From Caulobacteraceae bacterium (GTDB taxonomy: Bacteria; Pseudomonadota; Alphaproteobacteria; Caulobacterales; Caulobacteraceae): a DNA stretch of 11,740 nt. The notes under the pieces were generated by a model. That model had not been told where the DNA came from and ran no database searches. It saw nothing but the letters and a program-made list of their open reading frames with translations. Where the stretch lies: positions 1 to 11,740 of the forward strand of contig JAQGII010000146.1 in NCBI GenBank assembly GCA_028291305.1, in the 5' to 3' direction. A program made the position numbers and the translations under genes. The number at the start of each line of letters is the position of its first letter. Positions within the stretch are counted from its first letter, which is position 1. Below, one piece after another: positions 6,327 through 11,740 of the stretch.

Positions 6327-7676
6327 CTAGTCCGGCGCGGCCTCGATGTCACGGCGCGGCCAGCGGATCGCCACGACCGCCCCGCCATTGCGCGCGTTGT
6401 GGAAGTCGACCTGCGCCCCGGTTCGCTCCAGGAGCGTCTTGGCGATGAAGAACCCCAGGCCCATGCCCAGGTGTCCCGAAGGGGAGTTCTCGCCGGCCGG
6501 GCGGCTGGTGATGTAGGGCTCGCCCAGTTTGGCGAAGATCTCGGGGGCGAACCCCGGACCGTCGTCGCGCACCTCGATGGCGATGCTGTCATAGTCGTAA
6601 CGCCCCACCAGCCGCACCTCGGTCTTGGCGAAATCGAGGGCGTTCTCGACGAAGGAGGTCAGGGCGTGGCCCACCTCGGGCTGGCGGACCAGTTCCGGCG
6701 GCTCGGTGTCGGGCGGCCCGACCACGCTCCATTCCACGCGCACCTCGTCATCCGTCTCCGGCGGCCCGGCGATCTCCTCCAGCAGCTGGGGCAGGCTGAC
6801 CCGGGCATGGACCGCGTCCTCGGTGTCCGGCGCCTCGGCCAGCCGGCGCAGGATGTCGCGGCAACGCTGGGCCTGGGACGACACCAGTTCGGCGTCCTCG
6901 CGCATCGGACCGGGCGGCGACTCGCGGGACATCTCCTTGGCCACGATGGCGATGGTGGCCAGGGGCGTGCCCAGTTCGTGGGCGGCGGCGGCGGCGAGGC
7001 CGCCCAGCGCCGACATCCGCTGCTCGCGCGCCAGCACCGCTTCGGCGGCGTGCAGGGCCAGCTCCATGCGCGCCGATTCCGCCGCCGCCGCCCGGGCGTA
7101 ACCCGCGGTGACGCCGATGGCGATCGCCAGGGCGCCCGCCGCGATCCAGCGATACAGGCCCGGCAGGACCAAGGGGGGTGCCTCGCGCCAGGGCAGGGGC
7201 AGCGACGCCGCCGCCAGGACCACCACCACGGCCACCGCCAGGCCAGCCAGGACCAGGGTGTCGCGTCCCTTCATCGAGGAGGCCGCCAGGATCACCGGCA
7301 CGATCAGCAGCACCGCGAAGGGGTTGCCGACACCGCCGGTCAGGAACAGCAGACCGGCCAGCTGCAGCACGTCGAAGCCCAGCTGCAGGGCCGCCTCCCA
7401 CTGCCGGAGCACGCGTTGCGGCGACAGGGCCAGCACCAGGCCCAGGTTGAACAGGGCCGACAGGGCGATGATCCCCAGGCAGCCCAGGAGCGGAAAGTCG
7501 AAGCCCAGCAGGAAACGGACCACCAGCAGGGCCAGCATCTGACCGCCTATGGCGCTCCACCGCAGCGCCACCAGGGTGCGCAGACGCAGCCGCTCGCCCG
7601 GAGCGCCCGCCCCTTGCCTCGGCGGGGGGGCGGTCCTATCGTGGCGGACAACGGCGTCTGGCGGCGCCAGGATCAT
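6327..7676 (-). CDS. regB: RegB/ActS/PrrB-family redox-sensing histidine kinase
   Basis: 449 residues from ATG 7676. Six membrane segments occupy about 36-192. The quinone-site signature is seen as GGVGNPFAVLL (114-124), matching the family's GG..NPF block. The H-box is AAHELGTPLATI (231-242), with phospho-acceptor His233. The dimerisation domain contains SQAQRCRDIL, whose Cys272 aligns with the redox-active Cys265 of R. capsulatus RegB; spacing from the His (39 versus 40) also fits. ATPase boxes follow: N-box with Asn345, G1 RDDGPGF (370-376) and G2 GMGLGFF (404-410). In the family, the kinase senses ubiquinone redox state and thiol oxidation and phosphorylates RegA. Start choice: a GTG at 7700 would add eight residues but has no ribosome site; AGGAG lies 12 nt before the ATG. 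It is divergent from the Sco/SenC gene, with 64 nt between them. Confidence 0.95.
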   Translation of the reverse strand: MILAPPDAVVRHDRTAPPPRQGAGAPGERLRLRTLVALRWSAIGGQMLALLVVRFLLGFDFPLLGCLGIIALSALFNLGLVLALSPQRVLRQWEAALQLGFDVLQLAGLLFLTGGVGNPFAVLLIVPVILAASSMKGRDTLVLAGLAVAVVVVLAAASLPLPWREAPPLVLPGLYRWIAAGALAIAIGVTAGYARAAAAESARMELALHAAEAVLAREQRMSALGGLAAAAAHELGTPLATIAIVAKEMSRESPPGPMREDAELVSSQAQRCRDILRRLAEAPDTEDAVHARVSLPQLLEEIAGPPETDDEVRVEWSVVGPPDTEPPELVRQPEVGHALTSFVENALDFAKTEVRLVGRYDYDSIAIEVRDDGPGFAPEIFAKLGEPYITSRPAGENSPSGHLGMGLGFFIAKTLLERTGAQVDFHNARNGGAVVAIRWPRRDIEAAPD

Positions 7677-7680
7677 GGCT

Positions 7681-7698
7681 GCGGCTTGCTCCTGCCGC
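7681..7698. promoter_or_regulatory. Candidate RegA half-site pair / hairpin over the regB ribosome site
   Basis: GCGGC (7681-7685) and GCCGC (7694-7698) are inverted around 8 nt and fit the PrrA/RegA half-site pattern GCGNC...GNCGC that is known to tolerate variable spacing. It lies in the 64-nt regB/senC divergent gap, where a shared operator would be expected. On the regB transcript the same bases would form a 5-bp hairpin displaying AGGAG in its loop, 5 nt before the ATG, so the signal may instead act in translation. GC-rich background makes chance possible. Confidence 0.35.
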
Positions 7699-7740
7699 AC
7701 GCGCGGCGCTGGGTCCCGAACGAGCTGAAGCTACGACGAC

Positions 7741-8352
7741 ATGAGCGCGACGCGAACCTGTTTGATCCTTTTCCTCGCGGCGGCCCTGGCCGCCTGCGGA
7801 CCCAACGGCGCGATCAAGGGCGGCGGCGAGACCGTCGCCAGCGGCCAGGCCCTGATCGGCGGCCCCTTCCAGCTGGTCGACCAGGACGGCAGGCCCGCGG
7901 ACCAGCGGGTGCTGCAGGGGAAATGGAGCCTGGTCTTCTTCGGCTACACCTATTGCCCCGACGTCTGCCCCACCACCTTGCAGGTGCTCGCCCAGGCCAA
8001 GGCCAGGCTCGGCGGCGACGCCAAGGACGTGCAGGTGGTGCTGGTGTCGGTCGATCCGGAGCGCGACACGCCGGCGCAGCTGAAGGCCTATCTGGCGACG
8101 CCCAGCTTCCCCCAGCCGACCCTCGGCCTGACCGGCTCCGCCGACCAGGTTGCTGCGGCTGCGAAGGCCTACCGCGCCTTCTACAGCAAACAAGGCGCCG
8201 GCGAGGGCTACTCGATGACCCATTCGGCGATCATCTACCTGATGAATCCGGAAGGGAATTTCGATCGCCCGCTATCCGAGACCCTTACGCCGGCGCAGAT
8301 GGCTTCCCAGATAAGGGACGCAATGCGGGTGGGGCCTAAAGTTCGCGCATAG
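7741..8352 (+). CDS. senC: Sco1/SenC/PrrC-family copper-binding thiol lipoprotein
   Basis: 203 residues. The N-terminus is a lipoprotein signal with lipobox LAAC (acylated Cys19), placing the protein on the periplasmic side of a membrane. A thioredoxin-like fold follows, with FFGYTYCPDVCPTT carrying the CxxxC copper/thiol pair Cys72 and Cys76, LVSVDPERDTP (101-111), and the third copper ligand His161 in MTHSAIIYLM. All three ligands are intact. In the family, these proteins deliver copper to the CuA or CuB site of haem-copper oxidases and may act as thiol-disulfide reductases. In Rhodobacter, SenC/PrrC is encoded beside RegA and modulates RegB signalling. Here it is divergent from regB, so the three proteins probably form one redox-response unit. 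No strong ribosome site precedes the ATG at 7741. A short inverted repeat (GGCG...CGCC, 8352-8365) overlaps the stop but is too weak to call a terminator. Confidence 0.95.
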   Translation: MSATRTCLILFLAAALAACGPNGAIKGGGETVASGQALIGGPFQLVDQDGRPADQRVLQGKWSLVFFGYTYCPDVCPTTLQVLAQAKARLGGDAKDVQVVLVSVDPERDTPAQLKAYLATPSFPQPTLGLTGSADQVAAAAKAYRAFYSKQGAGEGYSMTHSAIIYLMNPEGNFDRPLSETLTPAQMASQIRDAMRVGPKVRA

Positions 8353-8370
8353 GCGAATTTCCGCCATAGA

Positions 8371-8425
8371 ACCGTATTCACATCTAGGCATTATCAACAG
8401 GCGATGCTCTGATGTTGCAGCGCAA
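8371..8425 (+). promoter_or_regulatory. phaZ upstream region with palindrome TTGC-N3-GCAA (8415-8425)
   Basis: The 93-nt senC-phaZ gap has an AT-richer part (8371-8400) suited to a promoter, although no clear -35/-10 pair can be named. The perfect palindrome TTGCAGCGCAA at 8415-8425 lies 20 nt before the phaZ ATG. PhaR regulators of PHB genes recognise TGC/GCA inverted motifs (for example CTGC-N3-4-GCAG in Paracoccus, from memory). This one is therefore a plausible PhaR-type operator overlapping the transcription start or leader. No phaR gene is visible in the window. Confidence 0.35.
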
Positions 8426-8445
8426 ACGCGCGTGAGGCTGGACTG

Positions 8446-9711
8446 ATGCTGTACGCTCTACATGAAGCCGCTTACAACGCCGCGATCCCCCTGCGGCTGG
8501 CTGCCGACGCGGCCCGCGACTTCTGGGGCTCGCCGGTCAATCCGGCCGGCCGCAGCGACTACGGGCGCAAGCTGTTCGCCTCGGCCGACCTGGTCTCCAA
8601 CATGACCCGCCGCTACGGCAAGCCGGAGTGGCGCATCGACGAGGTCGAGATCGCCGGTCAATCGGTCCCTGTCGAGATGGACACCGTCTGGCGTTCGGCG
8701 TGGGTGAAGCTGCAGCATTTTCGCCGCGATCCCCGGGCCCTGGCCGCGGCCGGCCAGCGCGGCCCGGCGCCGTCCGTCCTGATCGTCGCCCCGCTGTCGG
8801 GCCACCACGCCACCCTGCTGCGCGGCACGGTGCGCGGCTTCCTGCAGGACCACGACGTCTACATCACCGACTGGTCCAACGCCCGCGACGTGCCCCTGTA
8901 CGAGGGCCGGTTCGACTTCCACGACTTCGTCGATCACGTGCGCTCGATGATCACCGCCATCGGCCCCGACACCCACGTCGTCGCCGTCTGCCAGCCCGGC
9001 CCGCCGGTGCTGACCGCCGCGGCGCTGATGGCCGAGGACAAGGACCCGATGCGGCCCGCCTCCCTGGTGTTCATGGGCTCGCCGATCGACGCCCGCCTGT
9101 CCCCGACGGTGACCAACAAGATGGCCGAGGACCGGCCGTTCACCTGGTTCCAGCACCACATGATCCACACCGTGCCGAGCCCCTACCTGGGCGCCATGCG
9201 GCGGGTCTATCCGGGTTTCGTGCAGCTCTACAGCTTCATGTCGATGAACGAGACCATGCACCGCGACGCCCACTGGCGGTATTTCGAGGACCTGGTCAAA
9301 GAAGACGGCGACGCCGCCGACAAGCACCGCGAGTTCTACGACGAATACCTGTCGGTCCTGGACATGACCCAGGAGTTCTACCTGCAGACGATCGAGATCG
9401 TGTTCCAGAAGTACCTGCTGCCCCGCGGCGAGCTCGTCCATCGCGGGCGGCTGGTGAAGCCGGAGCTGATCACCGACATCGGCCTGATGACCATCGAGGG
9501 CGCTCACGACGACATCTCCGGCGTCGGCCAGACCCAGGCGGCCCACGCCCTGTGCTCGGGCATCCCCGCCAAGTTGAAGGAGCTCTACGTCCATCCGGAC
9601 GTGGGCCACTACGGCGTGTTCAACGGCACCAAGTTCCGGCGCGACATCTATCCACGCGCCCGCGACTTCATCCGCCGCGCCCAGCCGGCCGCCGCCCGCG
9701 CCGCCGCCTAA
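8446..9711 (+). CDS. phaZ: Intracellular polyhydroxybutyrate depolymerase (Cys-nucleophile type)
   Basis: 421 residues, the usual length of the PhaZ1-type intracellular depolymerase. There is no signal peptide. The N-terminal block MLYALHEAAYNA...NPAGR is typical of the family. The alpha/beta-hydrolase core has the nucleophile motif VAVCQPGPPVL with Cys182, in place of the usual lipase-box Ser. Candidates for the rest of the triad are Asp355 in EGAHDDISG and His388 in PDVGHYGVFNG. These positions coincide closely with Cys183/Asp355/His388 reported for Ralstonia eutropha PhaZ1. His120-His121 after PLSG lie at the expected oxyanion region. The C-terminal PHB_depo_C domain spans roughly the last 200 residues. 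The enzyme degrades native intracellular PHB granules, releasing hydroxybutyrate for carbon and energy. GAGG lies 8 nt before the ATG, supporting this start. Gene placement next to a redox regulon fits PHB as a sink for reducing power, but that link is inference. Confidence 0.95.
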   Translation: MLYALHEAAYNAAIPLRLAADAARDFWGSPVNPAGRSDYGRKLFASADLVSNMTRRYGKPEWRIDEVEIAGQSVPVEMDTVWRSAWVKLQHFRRDPRALAAAGQRGPAPSVLIVAPLSGHHATLLRGTVRGFLQDHDVYITDWSNARDVPLYEGRFDFHDFVDHVRSMITAIGPDTHVVAVCQPGPPVLTAAALMAEDKDPMRPASLVFMGSPIDARLSPTVTNKMAEDRPFTWFQHHMIHTVPSPYLGAMRRVYPGFVQLYSFMSMNETMHRDAHWRYFEDLVKEDGDAADKHREFYDEYLSVLDMTQEFYLQTIEIVFQKYLLPRGELVHRGRLVKPELITDIGLMTIEGAHDDISGVGQTQAAHALCSGIPAKLKELYVHPDVGHYGVFNGTKFRRDIYPRARDFIRRAQPAAARAAA

Positions 9712-9731
9712 CGCCGTTCTACTGCGCCACC

Positions 9732-9760
9732 TTGAAACCCAGGGCTGATTCGGCCTCTAG
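9732..9760 (+). promoter_or_regulatory. Weak promoter candidate before the metallopeptidase gene
   Basis: TTGAAA (9732-9737) is followed after 17 nt by CTCTAG (9755-9760) in the 57-nt gap between phaZ and the metallopeptidase gene. The -35 is good but the -10 is poor, and the start codon would follow only 9 nt after the -10, giving an almost leaderless mRNA. Read-through from phaZ is the alternative. Confidence 0.2.
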
Positions 9761-9768
9761 CTAGGTCC

Positions 9769-10542
9769 ATGAACCTGTTCGGAGGCCATCGCTATGCGCC
9801 GGGCGACCTGATCGAGGTCGCCGGCCAGCGCGTGCGCCTCAAGGTCAGCCCCCGCGCCACGCGGGTGAGCCTGCGGGTCGACCAGACCCGCCGCGAGGTG
9901 ATCGCGTCCGCGCCCTCCCAGCGCCGCCTCGGCGAGGCCGTCGCCTTCGCCGGCCAGCGCGCCGCCTGGATCGACGCCCAGATTCGCGCCCTGCCGTCGC
10001 CCTCCGCCCTGGAGCCCGGCGGCGTGATCGAGGTGCTCGGGCGGCCTCACCGGCTGGAGCCCGCCGCGAGCCGTCTGGAGGCCGGCTTCCACGAGGATGA
10101 GGACGGCGCTCCCGTCCTGCGCGCCTTCGGCGAGGGCGACGCCTTCGGCCGGGCCGCCGTGCGCCTGCTGCGCCGCCACGCGCTCGAGGTGCTCAGCTCG
10201 CGCACCCGCCTGCACGCCCGCGCCCTCGGCCAGCCCGAGCCCAAGATCGCGGTGATGGACGCCAAGGGACGCTGGGGGTCGTGCCGCCCGGCGCGCCGGG
10301 GCCGGCCCGGCGCCGCGGCCCAGGGCGACACCGGCTCGATCCGCTATTCCTGGCGGCTGGTGCTGGCCCCGTTCGAGGTGGCCGACTATGTGGTGGTGCA
10401 CGAATGCGCCCACCTGATCGAAGCCAACCACGGCCCCCGCTTCTGGGCCCTGGTGCGCCAGGTGTGCGGCTCGGAAAAGCCCGCCCGCGCCTGGCTGCGC
10501 CAGCACGGCGCGCGCCTACACGGGTTTGGGCGCGACAGTTAG
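9769..10542 (+). CDS. YgjP-type (DUF45) zinc metallopeptidase
   Basis: 257 residues, no signal peptide or membrane segment, so cytoplasmic. The N-terminal half is beta-rich (VRLKVSPRATRVSLRVD), as in the family. The conserved core includes GRWGSC (167-172), then SWRLVLAP (194-201), then DYVVVHECAHLIEANHGPRFW (206-226). Zinc ligands are His211 and His215 of HECAH with catalytic Glu212, and His221 as the likely third ligand. The family normally runs from WGSC almost directly into the SWRL strand; here a Pro/Arg/Gly/Ala-rich insert of roughly 15-18 residues (about 174-190) intervenes, still in frame. AGG lies 3 nt after a CT and 5 nt before the ATG at 9769. Cellular substrate of the family is not established, so no pathway is assigned. 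The gene's stop codon overlaps the convergent PBP stop codon. Confidence 0.92.
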   Translation: MNLFGGHRYAPGDLIEVAGQRVRLKVSPRATRVSLRVDQTRREVIASAPSQRRLGEAVAFAGQRAAWIDAQIRALPSPSALEPGGVIEVLGRPHRLEPAASRLEAGFHEDEDGAPVLRAFGEGDAFGRAAVRLLRRHALEVLSSRTRLHARALGQPEPKIAVMDAKGRWGSCRPARRGRPGAAAQGDTGSIRYSWRLVLAPFEVADYVVVHECAHLIEANHGPRFWALVRQVCGSEKPARAWLRQHGARLHGFGRDS

Positions 10543-11740
10543 AAGAACTCCGGACCCTTGGCGTTGTTGGCCGGAACGGCCTGGCCCGGCGGGGGCGGCG
10601 ACCCGGGCGCCGAGGACGCCCCCTCCAGAAGATCGCCGATCGCGTCGCTGGCCGGCGGGGCCTGGGGCGCCGGTTCGCCGCCGGGGATGGTCGACACCCG
10701 CAGGCGGGGCAGGGCGCCGGTCATGAAGGTGCGCCAGATGCGCGCGGGGAAGGTCCCGCCGGTGACGGCCTTCATCGGCGTATTGTTGTCCCGGCCGACC
10801 CACACCGCCGCGGTGAAGCCCCCGGTGTAGCCGACGAACCAGGCGTCGCGGTAATCGGAGGTGGTGCCGGTCTTGCCCGCCAGGTCGTAGCCCGAGACCC
10901 GCGCCCCGACGCCCGAGCCCGAGACCAGCACCTGGCGCAGCATCTGGTTCATGTACTGCAGGGCCGGGTTGCCGATCACCTGGACGCGCGGCGGCTTGGC
11001 CACGCTGTGGTCGTAGAGCACCTTGCCCGCCGCCGTGCGGATGCGTTCGATGCCGTAGGCCTTCACGCCATAGCCGCCGTTGGCGAAGGCGGCATAGGCC
11101 TGGGCCATCTCGATCGGGGCCACCTCCACCGCGCCCAGGGCCATCGACGGGTCGGTCTGGATCGGCGAGGTGATGCCCAACCGGTGGGCGGTGCGGGCCA
11201 CGTTCTGCGTGCCGACCTCGTTGGCCAGCCGCGCCGCCACCGTGTTGATCGACTGGGACAGCGCCGTCTGCAGGGTGACGGGTCCCAGGTAGCGGTTGGT
11301 GAAGTTGTGCGGCTCCCAATTGCCGATCTTGATCGGCTCGTCGACCGCCGGCGTGTCGGGGGTGCGTCCCGCCTCCATCGCGGTCAGGTAGACGAACGGC
11401 TTGAACGAGGAGCCGGCCTGGCGCCGGGCGTCGGAGGCGCGGTCGAACTGGCTGTCGCTGTAGTCCACCCCGCCGACGTAGGCGCGCACCCGGCCTTCGC
11501 CGTCCAGCGCCACCAGCGCCGCCTGCTGCACGCCCCGCGCCGCCGCGTCCGGCGCGGCGGCTTCGCGGATCGCCCGCTCGGCGTCGGCCTGGATCGGCAG
11601 GTCGATGGTGGTTTCCACCACCAGGTCCTGCTGCAGCACGTCGTCCTTGCCGCGGCCGAGGATGGAGCGGACCTCGGAGTCCACCCAGTCGACGAAATAC
11701 TGCGCCCGCTGGCTGGCCAGGGTGCGCGAGACCCGCACCG
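10539..11740 (-). CDS. Class A penicillin-binding protein (PBP1A type), C-terminal part
   Basis: About 400 codons are visible; the gene enters from the right edge, so the membrane anchor and most of the glycosyltransferase domain lie outside. The apparent start near 11738 is an internal GTG valine codon. Numbering from that codon: a linker with TIDLPIQ (44-50), the transpeptidase with SSFK (110-113; Ser110 acylated by penicillin), SIN (163-165), and KTG (289-291) followed by DAWFVGYT (298-305) and VWVGRDN. All three active-site motifs are intact. The protein cross-links peptidoglycan, and by family also polymerises glycan strands, in the periplasm. The tail after about residue 350 is Pro/Ala-rich and ends GPEFF, without a domain. 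The gene converges on the metallopeptidase gene with a 4-nt stop overlap. Which of the several class A PBPs of the genus this is cannot be told. Confidence 0.95.
   Translation of the reverse strand, partial: VRVSRTLASQRAQYFVDWVDSEVRSILGRGKDDVLQQDLVVETTIDLPIQADAERAIREAAAPDAAARGVQQAALVALDGEGRVRAYVGGVDYSDSQFDRASDARRQAGSSFKPFVYLTAMEAGRTPDTPAVDEPIKIGNWEPHNFTNRYLGPVTLQTALSQSINTVAARLANEVGTQNVARTAHRLGITSPIQTDPSMALGAVEVAPIEMAQAYAAFANGGYGVKAYGIERIRTAAGKVLYDHSVAKPPRVQVIGNPALQYMNQMLRQVLVSGSGVGARVSGYDLAGKTGTTSDYRDAWFVGYTGGFTAAVWVGRDNNTPMKAVTGGTFPARIWRTFMTGALPRLRVSTIPGGEPAPQAPPASDAIGDLLEGASSAPGSPPPPGQAVPANNAKGPEFF

Noticed and set aside
6254..6592. N-terminal extension of the RegA frame by over 110 residues
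   Set aside because: The extension lies within the regB coding region in another frame, is Ser/Arg/Pro/Trp-rich, and does not occur in RegA proteins. The start at 6250/6253 fits the family N-terminus and has a ribosome site.
7677..7700. GTG start at 7700 for the RegB kinase
   Set aside because: No ribosome site precedes it and it would include the candidate operator and the AGGAG in coding sequence. The ATG at 7676 is preferred, although the AGGAG spacing of 12 nt is long, so the point is not settled.
6279..8339. 686-codon + strand frame running opposite regB and through senC
   Set aside because: It crosses two well-supported genes in other frames and strands and has a His/Arg/Gln/Gly-rich composition with no motif.
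8458..9609. 383-codon - strand frame opposite phaZ
   Set aside because: Antisense shadow of a confidently identified depolymerase; no domain or ribosome site.
1..11740. Mobile elements, CRISPR arrays, tRNA or defence-system genes
   Set aside because: I looked for spaced direct repeats, terminal inverted repeats, transposase or integrase motifs and cloverleaf sequences and saw none. Genes are compositionally uniform and tightly packed, consistent with core chromosome.

Overview
The window is about 68% GC by eye, densely packed, and has strong third-position G/C bias in every gene. Its gene content is a RegB/RegA redox pair with a Sco/SenC protein, an intracellular Cys-type PHB depolymerase, a Wzc-type kinase beside a BBP2-like outer-membrane barrel, and an oxygen-respiring cell-envelope gene set. 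Together these point to a free-living alphaproteobacterium, most likely Caulobacterales (Caulobacter/Phenylobacterium type). That placement is inference from protein flavour, not from a marker gene. No tRNA, rRNA, IS element, phage gene or CRISPR array was seen, so this looks like core chromosome.

Left part (1-5124, + strand): the Ala/Thr/Asn- and Gly-rich C-terminal tail of an unidentified protein is followed by a putative exopolysaccharide export/assembly operon. The operon holds a secreted outer-membrane beta-barrel (221-1507), a fused polysaccharide co-polymerase/tyrosine autokinase of the Wzc/GumC type (1536-3776), and a Wzy/O-antigen-ligase-like membrane protein (3766-5124). The gaps are 28 nt and then an 11-nt overlap, so co-transcription and translational coupling are likely. 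The presumed division of work is that the ligase/polymerase joins sugar units at the periplasmic face, the Wzc protein controls chain length and export by ATP-driven tyrosine phosphorylation, and the barrel is a candidate outer-membrane exit. A small VanZ-like membrane protein (5163-5582, - strand) converges on this operon.

Middle part (5696-8352): a redox-response module. RegA/ActR-type response regulator (5696-6250, -) and RegB/ActS-type quinone/redox-sensing histidine kinase (6327-7676, -) lie in tandem. A Sco1/SenC/PrrC copper-thiol lipoprotein (7741-8352, +) is divergent from the kinase. The kinase keeps the quinone-site signature and the redox cysteine of the family. Two RegA-box-like inverted sequences sit where autoregulation would require them: in front of regA (6281-6295) and in the regB/senC divergent gap (7681-7698).

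Right part (8446-11740): an intracellular PHB depolymerase (phaZ) with a palindromic TTGC-N3-GCAA upstream, a YgjP-type zinc metallopeptidase, and the C-terminal two-thirds of a class A penicillin-binding protein on the - strand. The stop codon of the PBP gene overlaps the metallopeptidase stop codon tail-to-tail. The PBP gene continues past the right edge.

I did not find a clearly new system. The points most worth a second look are the barrel + Wzc + ligase export unit, the paired RegA-box candidates around the rearranged regB/regA/senC locus, and the putative PhaR-like site before phaZ.
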